Shown: positions 34,953 to 42,814 of the stretch, one piece after another | Layout of the letters: each line of letters starts with the position of its first letter | Position numbering within the stretch: position 1 is the first letter of the stretch | NCBI RefSeq assembly: GCF_001598915.1 | Contig: NZ_BDAP01000001.1 | Coordinates: forward strand, 310,001 to 374,000 | DNA length: 64,000 nt | Source of the DNA: Williamsia muralis NBRC 105860 | GTDB taxonomy: Bacteria; Actinomycetota; Actinomycetes; Mycobacteriales; Mycobacteriaceae | Direction: 5' to 3' | Position numbers and translations under genes: made by a program | Notes under the pieces: generated by a model | Told to the model about the DNA's origin: nothing | Databases searched by the model: none | The model's input: only the letters and a program-made list of their open reading frames with translations

Positions 34953-35383
34953 CCGACGCACTCATGTTGGCGCCGCTGCCCGTTCCCGATCCTGACTCGG
35001 CGCCGTACTGGGATGCCCTCGCGGAGGGCAAGCTCAAGATCTGCCGTTGCGTGGACACCGGTACATGGATCCACCCACCCCTCGAACGCAGCCGGATAAC
35101 CGGCGGGCCGGTCCGGTTCGACGAAGTGAGCGGTTACGGAACGATATTCAGCTTCATCGTCATTCGTCAGCCCACGGTGCCCGGCCACCGGCCGCCGTAT
35201 GTGACAGCCCTCATCGAACTCGATGAACAGCCGGGACTTCGCATGAGCGCGGTGGTGAACGCGCAGCCGCACACGATTCGGATCGGCCAGCGGGTGAGAG
35301 CCCGGATCGTCGAGATCGTCGAGATCGGCGACAGCGGCGTGTATGCGCCCGAGTTCGTCCCGATCGGCACCGACGAAGAATGA
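34949..35383 (+). CDS. DUF35 OB-fold protein, degenerate zinc ribbon
   Basis: 144 residues, partner-type protein for the preceding Ltp-like gene. The zinc ribbon is degenerate: LKICRCVDTGTWIHPPLE has CxC but the second pair is absent (ERSRITGG). The OB-fold is normal (SGYGTIFSFIVIRQP, PPYVTALIELDEQPGLRMSA, IGQRVRARIVEI). In homologous aldolase complexes the zinc ribbon is structural, so loss may alter assembly rather than catalysis. ATGA overlap with the upstream gene. Confidence 0.9.
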   Translation: MTDALMLAPLPVPDPDSAPYWDALAEGKLKICRCVDTGTWIHPPLERSRITGGPVRFDEVSGYGTIFSFIVIRQPTVPGHRPPYVTALIELDEQPGLRMSAVVNAQPHTIRIGQRVRARIVEIVEIGDSGVYAPEFVPIGTDEE

Positions 35384-35465
35384 AGGCAGGGGCCCGAGTG
35401 CACGCAGGTCGGCCCGGAGCGTCACATCCGGCCCTGTGAGCGCGACCTGTGTGCAACCGGGCACG

Positions 35466-35490
35466 CTGAACGACCCACGTGGACGTTCAG
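35466..35490. terminator. Hairpin between convergent DUF35 and SDR genes
   Basis: CTGAACG ... CGTTCAG arms around a CCACGTGG core form a long, nearly perfect hairpin at the end of the minus-strand SDR gene (stop at 35487), facing the plus-strand DUF35 stop at 35383. No T-tract is visible; bidirectional termination is likely but not certain. The 35384-35465 stretch otherwise shows nothing. Confidence 0.45.
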
Positions 35491-36284
35491 AACGCCGATC
35501 GGTGATGTGCTCCGTCGACACAGATGTAATGGCCGTTGAGATAGCCGGCCTGGTCTGAACACAGATAGGCGATCGTCGACGCGATCTCCTCGGGCTCACC
35601 CGCCCGGCCTGCCGGCACTCCGGCCTTCTCCATCAGCCACTGCTTGCGAGCGGCGTCGTCGGTGAGCCCCTCGTGAGTGGAGAGGTACCAGTTGGTGGTC
35701 TTGGTCGCGATCCATCCAGGGGCCACCGTGTTGATGGTGATACCGAACTGGGCGTATTCGTCGGCGACACTCTTGAGGAGTCCGACCGTCGACGGACGTG
35801 TCGCGTTGGCGACCGTGTGCGGCGGCAGACTCTGCGGCTCCTTGGCGGTCCCCGACCCGATGTGGACAAAGCGACCCCATCCGGCCTCGCGCATGGCGGG
35901 CAGTACGGCACGGAGCATGTGCACCTGGCTGAGCGTGTACGTCCGGTATGAGTCGACGTAGTCTTCGGCGCGGGTGATCTCTTCGAAGTAACCGCGCACG
36001 TGAAAGTCGGCCTGTGTCACCACGATCAGAGGGGCACCGAGCTGCTCGGTGATTGTCGCGACAGCGGATTCGATGCCTTCCTGCGAACTCATGTCCGCAG
36101 GCACCCCGAGTGCCTCGCCGCCGGCTGCGGTGATCTCCTCGACCGCGCGGTCGATGTGTTTCTGGGTACGGGCGACGATGGCGACGCGGCTGCCCTCGGC
36201 GGCGAGCATCTTCGCCGTCTCCTTGCCGATGCCTTTGCTGCCACCGACGACAAGTGCCACTCGTCCTTTGATCAGGTAGTCCAT
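35487..36284 (-). CDS. Short-chain dehydrogenase/reductase
   Basis: 265 residues. VGGSKGIGKETAKMLAAEGS cofactor motif near residue 14; ARTQKHID after beta-2 suggests NADP(H). The usual NNAG is replaced by VTQADFH near residue 92, and the active-site YxxxK is not obvious: the region after IGSGTAKEPQSLPPHTVANA lacks the tyrosine-lysine pair in its normal place (PHTVANATRP). It may be an atypical SDR or a non-catalytic member. Divergent from the KshA-like gene at 36594. Confidence 0.85.
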   Translation of the reverse strand: MDYLIKGRVALVVGGSKGIGKETAKMLAAEGSRVAIVARTQKHIDRAVEEITAAGGEALGVPADMSSQEGIESAVATITEQLGAPLIVVTQADFHVRGYFEEITRAEDYVDSYRTYTLSQVHMLRAVLPAMREAGWGRFVHIGSGTAKEPQSLPPHTVANATRPSTVGLLKSVADEYAQFGITINTVAPGWIATKTTNWYLSTHEGLTDDAARKQWLMEKAGVPAGRAGEPEEIASTIAYLCSDQAGYLNGHYICVDGAHHRSAF

Positions 36285-36593
36285 GGATGTGTCCTTTGAT
36301 CGCTTGTGGTACTCGGCAGCCGAGCATGGGCCGGGGACTGAAGCCGCGTATGACGTATATCACTATTCAGTTAGATGAATCAACGAGTTACGCCCTTTGG
36401 TGGCAGGAGCTGATCTCGATTCACATCCTGTAAACATCTGCCGTGCAGCATGATTAGTGCGGAAGGGGCGTATGTGGAGATATTCGACAACGGTTTGGTG
36501 TTTACAGATGGGCGCTCACGGGCGTATGGTCGGGCTATCAATTTTTGACGTCCGCGCCAAAAATGTCAGCGAATTCTTCAGGAGGTCTGATCG
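36285..36593. promoter_or_regulatory. Divergent region upstream of KshA-like oxygenase
   Basis: 309 bases. TATTCAGTTA at 36364-36373 (reverse of TAACTGAATA) is another variant of the recurrent AT-rich motif. TTTTTG (36542-36547) and CAAAAA (36558-36563) form an inverted repeat around a GC core, followed by a strong AGGAGG ribosome site at 36580-36585. No gene is supported here. Confidence 0.45.
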
Positions 36594-37598
36594 ATGGGTC
36601 AGCTCAGCATGCATCCCACCGGATGGTTCCAGGTCGCGTGGTCGGCCGATCTGGCGATCGGTGATGTCGTCCCCTTGCACTACTTCGGTGCCGAATTGGT
36701 CGCGTATCGCGGCAACGACGGCCTTGCGCACGTGCTCGATGCCCACTGCCAGCATCTCGGCGCCAATCTCGCCTTCGGTGGTTGTGTTGTGGACGACGGG
36801 ATCCAGTGCCCGTTTCACGGGTGGGTCTGGGATGGGCGAGGGCGTAATGTCCGGATTCCTTACGAGGCGAAACCGAACCGTGCCCGCAAGGTACGCAGCT
36901 GGCCGGTCAGCGAGCGCAATGATTCCATCTACGTCTGGCATGACCTTCTCGGCCGAGACCCGATGTGGGAGGTGCCGGACGCTCTGCAGAGTCTGGGTGA
37001 CCACATCAGCGCAACAACGTTCCGGCCGGTCGAAGCGAACGCACGTGTGCTCACCAAGAACGTGCGGGTTCATCCGCAGACCATTGCGGAGAATGCGGTC
37101 GACCCGCATCACTTCCGATATGTGCATCGCACACCGATCAGCCCGGTTGTCCTGCGGGAGAGCACCGATGACGCCTCGTGGGCGGCCAAGGTGGGATTCG
37201 GCAACAAGTGGCAGCACGGCGTGGACGACCCTGACGACACCATCAACACGCTCGAAATCCTCTGGAGCGGAGTGGGGTTGAGCTTCAGCGGTGAGCACAT
37301 GCGCAACGGCATCCGGGTCACCGGGATCTGCCCGACACCGGTCGATGACGAGGTGAGTGACATCTTCGGCACGTACTGGATCGACGAGGGCAGCGACGAC
37401 CCCGAAGGGTTCATCGAAAACGGCAAGGGTGCGCTGGTCGACGACGTCAAGATCTGGAATCACCAGCGCTACATGGATCCTCCGGGGCTGTCTCCGTCCG
37501 AGGCGGCCGGATTCCGCAAGCTGCGCTCGTGGGCGCGCAGTTTCTATCCGCCGGCCGAGAACGCCGAGGTCGAACGTCAGACCGTCTCCGCAGAGTAA
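36594..37598 (+). CDS. Rieske oxygenase, KshA-like single-component terminal oxygenase
   Basis: 334 residues. Rieske ligands C52, H54, C72, H75 (DAHCQHLGAN ... QCPFHGW); mononuclear iron motif NAVDPHHFRYVH gives N167, D170, H173 and H178. Length, lack of a beta subunit and the C-terminal domain resemble 3-ketosteroid 9-alpha-hydroxylase oxygenase (KshA) and related monooxygenases acting on steroid or bile-acid-like rings. A KshB-like reductase is two genes downstream. Strong AGGAGG eight bases before the ATG. Substrate unknown. Confidence 0.9.
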   Translation: MGQLSMHPTGWFQVAWSADLAIGDVVPLHYFGAELVAYRGNDGLAHVLDAHCQHLGANLAFGGCVVDDGIQCPFHGWVWDGRGRNVRIPYEAKPNRARKVRSWPVSERNDSIYVWHDLLGRDPMWEVPDALQSLGDHISATTFRPVEANARVLTKNVRVHPQTIAENAVDPHHFRYVHRTPISPVVLRESTDDASWAAKVGFGNKWQHGVDDPDDTINTLEILWSGVGLSFSGEHMRNGIRVTGICPTPVDDEVSDIFGTYWIDEGSDDPEGFIENGKGALVDDVKIWNHQRYMDPPGLSPSEAAGFRKLRSWARSFYPPAENAEVERQTVSAE

Positions 37599-37606
37599 TT
37601 CGCCCG

Positions 37607-38239
37607 GTGAAACTGAGTGAAGCGAAGCATCCGAAGTCGGCGGTGACGCGACAAGCGTTCCTTGACGCGGCCCGGGACGTGTTCGAGCGCAAGGGTTATT
37701 CCGGTACTCAGGTGAAAGACATCACCGATCGGCTTTCGGTCGCGCGGGGTAGTTTCTACTACTACTTCCGAGACAAGCGGCACATCTTCATCGAGCTGGG
37801 TACCGTCACCACACGCGAGACAGCGGACGCCGTGCGGGCGCTCGAGCTCATCGAAATCGGTGCTGACAAGTCCGCCTTCGAAGCATGGGTACGTCAGCTG
37901 TTCGACTATCTCGACCGAACCGGAGCCTTCTCGATCAGGTCCGTCGATGATTCGCCACCGGACGCCCGGTTCCAGGCAGCGGTGGCACGAGTTCATGCCG
38001 AGACAGCCGGCGTCATCGGTCGCGAGCTGGAACGACTGTCCGGGCGCTCCCTGAGCGATCCCGCCACCTCGGGGGTGTGTGTGATGGCGATGTTGGAGCG
38101 GTCGTGGTTCCTCGCACGCAACACCAAGGCTCAAATGACCCGGGAGGGCACGATCGCGGCGATCACCGATTTGATATATGCGATGGTGGGTCCTTCGCGC
38201 GTCGAGAGTTCACCGGTGTCTGCCCGTGTCGCCCGCTGA
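37607..38239 (+). CDS. TetR-family regulator between oxygenase and reductase
   Basis: 210 residues from GTG at 37607, eight bases after the oxygenase stop; longer in-frame starts would overlap the oxygenase gene. HTH segment KDITDRLSVARGSFYYYF near residue 38 is typical; the ligand domain follows with ELERLSGRSLSDPATSG. Co-transcription with the oxygenase implies autoregulation of the unit, and the reductase gene start at 38226 overlaps its end. Confidence 0.9.
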   Translation: MKLSEAKHPKSAVTRQAFLDAARDVFERKGYSGTQVKDITDRLSVARGSFYYYFRDKRHIFIELGTVTTRETADAVRALELIEIGADKSAFEAWVRQLFDYLDRTGAFSIRSVDDSPPDARFQAAVARVHAETAGVIGRELERLSGRSLSDPATSGVCVMAMLERSWFLARNTKAQMTREGTIAAITDLIYAMVGPSRVESSPVSARVAR

Positions 38240-39311
38240 TCAGGCGACCGGCAGCGAGCTTGGGGCGCCCGCACCGACACCCCCGGGGGCGGTCGCGCTA
38301 CGGGTGCGAGAGGTCATTGCCGAGACCCCCGATGCCAAGACGATCGTGTTCGATCCTCCCGGTGATCAATTCTCCTATCGGCCTGGACAATTCCTCACCC
38401 TGAGGATTCCGAGTGATCGCACGGGATCGGTGGCGCGGTGTTACTCGCTGTCGAGCTCGCCGAGACACGACGACCTGCTGATGGTCACCGTCAAACGGAC
38501 ACTCGACGGCTACGGATCCAACTGGTTGTGCGACACCGTCGCCGCGGGTCAGGTCATCGAAAGTCTGCCTCCGGCGGGCGCATTCACGCCCAAAGATCTC
38601 GACCGCGACCTACTGCTGGTCGGTGCCGGGAGTGGCATCACACCGTTGTTGTCCATCGTGAAGACCGCGCTCCTGGACGGCAGTGGACGTGTGGTGCTGT
38701 TCTATGCCAATCGTGATCTCGAGTCGGTGATCTTCGCGGCCCAGTTGCGCTCTCTGTTCGGCGAGTATCCTGAGAGACTCACGGTGGTGCACTGGATCGA
38801 GAGTGTGCAAGGGTTGCCGACACACCTTGCGCTGCGGTCGGTGTTGCAACCGTACGGGGACTTCGAAGCGTTCATCTGTGGTCCGAAACCCTTCATGCAG
38901 GGAGCACGCCAGGCGCTCGAACAGATCGGACTACCGCGGGCCCGGATCCATATCGAGAACTTCGTGTCGCTGTCCGACGATCCGTTCGGCCACCACGGGC
39001 CGGCAATTGTCACTGCGGACAGCGTTGAGGACATGCGGGATGCCGCCAGGGTCACCGTTGAGCTCGACGGCGCCACCCACGAACTCGCCTGGCCCCGCAC
39101 GAAAACGCTGATCGACGTACTACTCGCTCACGGAGTGGAGGCGCCGTACTCATGCCGGGAGGGTGAATGCGGGTCGTGCCAGGCCACGGTGCTCTCCGGA
39201 CAGGTCGAGATGGCGAACCCCGGCGCCCTCGACGAGGAAGACATGGCGGACGGGCTCATTCTCGGCTGCCAGGCACGTCCGGTGTCCGACCATGTGGCTG
39301 TCGAGTTCTGA
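38226..39311 (+). CDS. KshB-like ferredoxin reductase (FAD, NAD, plant-type 2Fe-2S)
   Basis: 361 residues from GTG at 38226, overlapping the TetR gene by 14 bases. Domain order: FAD-binding barrel with RCYSLSSSPR near residue 80, NAD-binding domain with LLVGAGSGITPLLSIV near residue 135 and ICGPKPFM, then a C-terminal [2Fe-2S] ferredoxin domain with CREGECGSCQATVLSG and a fourth cysteine in LILGCQARP. This is the KshB/HmpX/PaaE-type reductase that feeds electrons to Rieske oxygenases; partner is probably the 36594 product, possibly also the dioxygenase at 9161, which has no reductase nearby. Confidence 0.92.
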   Translation: MSPADQATGSELGAPAPTPPGAVALRVREVIAETPDAKTIVFDPPGDQFSYRPGQFLTLRIPSDRTGSVARCYSLSSSPRHDDLLMVTVKRTLDGYGSNWLCDTVAAGQVIESLPPAGAFTPKDLDRDLLLVGAGSGITPLLSIVKTALLDGSGRVVLFYANRDLESVIFAAQLRSLFGEYPERLTVVHWIESVQGLPTHLALRSVLQPYGDFEAFICGPKPFMQGARQALEQIGLPRARIHIENFVSLSDDPFGHHGPAIVTADSVEDMRDAARVTVELDGATHELAWPRTKTLIDVLLAHGVEAPYSCREGECGSCQATVLSGQVEMANPGALDEEDMADGLILGCQARPVSDHVAVEF

Positions 39312-39399
39312 TTGTCGGCAGTGACTTACGGCTACTGGCGACCGGACCTGCCCCTACGCGGTGTAGGCATCACGGACGGCCCGTGGCTGACGATCACAT

Positions 39400-39687
39400 C
39401 GGCTGTCACGGCATCTTGAGCGCCTACGGTCTCACCGGATGTCTGATCGTCGGGTCCGTCATGGGACGACGACAACGACTTTCTCGGCGCGTCGACGTTT
39501 TGTCCCCGTCCCTGCTGTAGCGGTACGCATCACCGACGCGGAGGGAAACGAGGTGTCCCCGGGCTTCCCGGGTGAGCTTCGTCTGCGTGGCCCGCAACTG
39601 TTCTCGGGATACCTTAATCCGGCCCTGATCGGAATCGTTCGACAGTGCCGGCCATGTCAGGACCGGCGATGTGGCCGGCGGTTCCTG
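39400..39687 (+). pseudogene. Decayed acyl-CoA ligase remnant
   Basis: Three frames carry successive ligase motifs: ILSAYGLTGCLIVGSV (adenylate motif YGLTE with E changed) near 39413-39460, then VRITDAEGNEVSPGFPGELR and LRGPQLFSGYLNPAL at 39523-39630, then HVRTGDVAGGS ending in TGA at 39685-39687. No single frame connects them and the P-loop and C-terminal domain are missing. The stretch 39312-39399 before it shows nothing recognisable. Confidence 0.75.
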
Positions 39688-40044
39688 AAGGTGGCACCAA
39701 GGAGAAGGAAGCGGGTCTGCTGCGCCAAGACAGTACCCGACGGGTGCGAAGTCTGACGTCACTCAACAGTCCATTGTGAGTGCGAGGCGAATAACAGTTG
39801 CGCGCAGAGGATTGGATTCCCACAGTGGCACAACAGCTTCCCCCTCGAACGCGAAGAGGAAATGGTACATCTGCTACCAGGCGGCGCCACTCACCGTGGT
39901 CGCGGCACCTTTTGAAACGAATATGGCTGCGCTGCACAGGTATTGCATGTCTTGACACTGGTGCCGTACTCTGGGGTACGGTCGAGATGCCGGTATTCAC
40001 GGCCCGAAGAAGGGTGTCTTCAGTGGCATTGGGAGCAGCGCAGG

Positions 40045-40432
40045 CTCCATCAAACTCGGCCTGCTTATTGATTTCGCGATTCCGCCGCCCGCGACGTATG
40101 ACCTCACAGTCAGATTGGCTCGCCGGACTTCGCCTGGCATTCACCGAAGCCGTCGACGCCGGACACCTGGACCGCGACGTCGCGTTGATCGAGCGGTCGG
40201 TCGAAGGGTTGGCTCGTGGGGAGGTGAAGGTGGTCGTCGATGCCCGGCAAGAACTGGCCGACGAGAGATGTCTTGCGATCATCGGGCCGATGGTCTCGGA
40301 GAACGCCTCTCCGGGAACGTTGTCGAACGAGGCGGTTTTGTACCGACGCTGTCGTGGGGCGGTACTGCCGATTGGCTCGGGCGACTGCCGAAAGAGTTCA
40401 GCGCCATCCATCTCCGTGGCAGCTTCATCTGA
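40045..40432 (+). pseudogene. Remnant of ABC transporter substrate-binding protein
   Basis: SIKLGLLIDFAIPPPATYD in one frame, then SDWLAGLRLAFTEAVDAG, RDVALIERSVEGLARGEVK and CLAIIGPMVSENA in another, then LSWGGTADWLGRLPKEF in a third. This order matches branched-chain-amino-acid-type periplasmic binding proteins (Peripla_BP_6). No signal peptide, and the C-terminal lobe is absent. Frames shift at least twice, so it is not functional. The preceding 39688-40044 holds no convincing gene. Confidence 0.6.
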
Positions 40433-40513
40433 CCGCCGTTATCGTCCGCGACTCCTGAAGGAATCAACGCGTCTCCCAGTCTGATTGCGGTCGATCCGCG
40501 TACCACAGCGGTC

Positions 40514-41092
40514 GTGTGTATCGAATGCCAGCAGGGAATCCTCGGCGAGCAGTCGATACTGCCGGAACTGCAACGTGATTCGTCGAGATTGGGTCCGGCG
40601 ATCGGTCTCCTGCTCGATGCGGCCCGGACTTCGGGCGCCATCGTGGTGCATGCAACGTTCGAAGGACCGCTAGGTGGTGAACCGTCGGGCACCGCAGGGG
40701 TGTGGCGCAGCATGGGGCCGGCGACACGGGACTGGACGCCCGGGTCCGAGCCCACTCGGGTCATCTCGGCGTTGCATGCAACCGGCGACCTTGTGATACC
40801 GCGCCACCACGGGTTGTTCCCGACCTCGGACTCCGAACTGATGGCGGTCCTGCGCGGGCGTGGTGTACGGACCGTCGTCCTCGTCGGGGTGTCGCTAAAT
40901 CTCGCGATCCCGCACACCGTCGGCGACCTGTCGCAGGCGGGCTTCCGGGTTTTTGTACCCCGTGACGCCGTCGCGGGTACTCCGGCGGAGTACGGGGACC
41001 AGGTCCTGCGTAACACCGTTGCCCTCATGGCCAGGATCACCACCACCGGCGACCTGATCGCGCACTGGAGCGGGCAGACCGTGCAGCCGTGA
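40514..41092 (+). CDS. Isochorismatase-like hydrolase, start uncertain
   Basis: 192 codons from the first standard start (GTG at 40514), but the fold's first strand (TTAVVCIECQQGILG) begins upstream, so the true N-terminus lies further 5'. With AAGGA at 40458-40462, the best-spaced in-frame codon is GCG at 40469, one base from GTG; the start codon may have been lost. The usual catalytic cysteine is absent (VGVSLNLAIPHTV replaces GxxTxxCV), and the N-terminal aspartate is E, as in a known actinobacterial subfamily. It adjoins a graveyard of fragments, so it may be decaying. Function unknown. Confidence 0.65.
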   Translation: MCIECQQGILGEQSILPELQRDSSRLGPAIGLLLDAARTSGAIVVHATFEGPLGGEPSGTAGVWRSMGPATRDWTPGSEPTRVISALHATGDLVIPRHHGLFPTSDSELMAVLRGRGVRTVVLVGVSLNLAIPHTVGDLSQAGFRVFVPRDAVAGTPAEYGDQVLRNTVALMARITTTGDLIAHWSGQTVQP

Positions 41093-41153
41093 CGGCCGAT
41101 GCCGGCGACCGAACCTCTTGTCGCGGGCCTTGCGGAACGACGCACCTACACAA

Positions 41154-41186
41154 AAAGACGATCCGCCCAGCAGGCGGATCGTCTTT
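41154..41186. terminator. Bidirectional intrinsic terminator
   Basis: Perfect 14-base stem AAAGACGATCCGCC / GGCGGATCGTCTTT, 5-base loop, flanked by A-tract on the left and TTT on the right; it lies between the convergent stops of the isochorismatase-like gene (41092) and the ligase gene (41210). Confidence 0.88.
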
Positions 41187-41209
41187 CGTATCTCAGGGTG
41201 TGCGAGGTC

Positions 41210-42709
41210 TCAGGCGTTACCGGTGACCGGGCTCAGTTCCTGGATCAAGGTGCGGCGCAGGATCTTACCGGTCGCCGTGGTGGGAAGTACGTCCCGGAAG
41301 ACCACCCGGTCGGGGGTTCGGGAACCACGCAGCGCCTTGCGCGCGTATGCCCGCAACTCATCGCCGTCTGGCTCGGTACCTGGCTCCGGCACTACGATCG
41401 CGACGATGCTCTGACCCCACTCCGGGTCCTCCACACCGATTACGACAACCTGGTGCACTGCAGGGTGTTCGACGAGGACATCCTCGAGTTCGGCGGGAGC
41501 GATGTTCTCACCCCCGCGGATGATGGTGTCGTCGGATCGCCCGGTGATGAACAGGTAACCGTCGGCGTCCAGTGTCGCGATGTCTTTGGTGGGAAACCAG
41601 CCCTCCTCATCGAGAACCGATCCGATCTCGTCGTATTTGCCCGATACCTGTTCGCCGCGGACGTACAACTCACCCGGCTCGCCCTGCGGGGCCACCTCGC
41701 CGTCCGCGCCACGGATCTGTAATTCGATTCCGGGTACGGGTTGGCCCACCGAAGCGAGCCGCGCGGCCACGTCGGGATCGGACGAACTGAGCGCCGCCCG
41801 ATGATCGTCCGGTGTCAGGACGGCGATAGTAGAACTCGTCTCGGTCAGACCGTATGCGTTGACGAATCCGACGTCGGGCAGCAGCGCGAGAGCCTTGCGT
41901 ACCAGCGGCAGACCCACCTTTGCGCCACCGTAGGCGAGGTTGCGCAGCGTGGGCAGTTCCACCGGATTCTGCTCGAGCGTGGTGATGATCCGGTCGAGCA
42001 TCGTCGGAACGACGGTGGCAGTGGTGACGCCCTCTTGCCGGACGAGGCGAATCCACTCCACGGGATCAAAGCGACGCAGGTACACCATCTTGCGCCCGCT
42101 GTAGACGTTCGACAGGGCGGCTCCGACGCCCGCGATGTGGTAGGGCGGGACCGCGATCAGAACGGCATCTTCTGTTGCGGCGCTGTCGAACTCGACCGTT
42201 TGCATGACGTAGCTGGTGAGATTGCTGTGCGACAGCTGAACTGCTTTCGGCCGCGACGTGGTGCCGGAGGTGAACAGCACCACCGCGAGATCGTCCGGGT
42301 CGGCGAAGGTGGTGTACGGCTCGGCAGTGTGCGCCCGGTCGAGGAGTTCGTCCGAATCCATGATGCGATCCGGCGGTACGTCGACCATGTCCCGGTAATC
42401 GAGGTCCACAACGACCAGTGGATCACGGAGGCGGGCGATGAGACCGTTGATGCCCTCGGCACTGAGGCGGTAGTTCAGCGGGGTGAACGGTATCCCCGCC
42501 TGAGCGGACGCGAACAGCAGGAAAGGCAGATGGGCGCCTCCGGTGCCCACGTACACCACGTGCTCGGCACCGGACTCGGCGATCACACCGGCACCGCCCG
42601 CTGTGACGGTGGCCAGTTCGGCAACGGTCAACCGCAGTTCGTCGGTCACCACCGCGATCCGGTCCGGATGGGCAGAGGCCGCCATTTCCAGCAAGAGAGA
42701 GATCGACAC
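41210..42709 (-). CDS. Acyl-CoA synthetase (AMP-forming)
   Basis: 499 residues from GTG at 42709, which has GGAAGGA upstream; an in-frame ATG at 42754 would place that site inside the gene. P-loop VLFTSGTTSRPKAVQLSHSN, AYGLTETSST, KDIATLDADGYLFITGR and catalytic-lysine segment TATGKILRR are intact. Activates an unidentified acid. Last gene of a minus-strand group with the SCP-x thiolase (42815) and the HMG-CoA-synthase-like/OB protein (43972), 105 bases away. Confidence 0.92.
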   Translation of the reverse strand: MSISLLLEMAASAHPDRIAVVTDELRLTVAELATVTAGGAGVIAESGAEHVVYVGTGGAHLPFLLFASAQAGIPFTPLNYRLSAEGINGLIARLRDPLVVVDLDYRDMVDVPPDRIMDSDELLDRAHTAEPYTTFADPDDLAVVLFTSGTTSRPKAVQLSHSNLTSYVMQTVEFDSAATEDAVLIAVPPYHIAGVGAALSNVYSGRKMVYLRRFDPVEWIRLVRQEGVTTATVVPTMLDRIITTLEQNPVELPTLRNLAYGGAKVGLPLVRKALALLPDVGFVNAYGLTETSSTIAVLTPDDHRAALSSSDPDVAARLASVGQPVPGIELQIRGADGEVAPQGEPGELYVRGEQVSGKYDEIGSVLDEEGWFPTKDIATLDADGYLFITGRSDDTIIRGGENIAPAELEDVLVEHPAVHQVVVIGVEDPEWGQSIVAIVVPEPGTEPDGDELRAYARKALRGSRTPDRVVFRDVLPTTATGKILRRTLIQELSPVTGNA

Positions 42710-42814
42710 GCTTTGTCCTTCCGATGGCACCGGCTCCCCAGAGCAAAAGCCCATGAAAGCTGTGTAATTCGACTGATATGTTCGAGCGCCCCGGCGATTG
42801 CCCGGTGGACGGGT

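Noticed and set aside
35384-35486. Small gene between DUF35 and SDR
   Set aside because: No frame with a ribosome site; the sequence is mostly hairpin and spacer.
36428-36512. TGTAAACATCTG and TGTTTACAGATG as an inverted operator pair
   Set aside because: The two words share submotifs in different order and do not form a true inverted or direct repeat.
37529-37606. Longer N-terminus for the TetR gene at 37607
   Set aside because: It would overlap the oxygenase gene by 70 bases and adds arginine-rich sequence not found in TetR N-termini.
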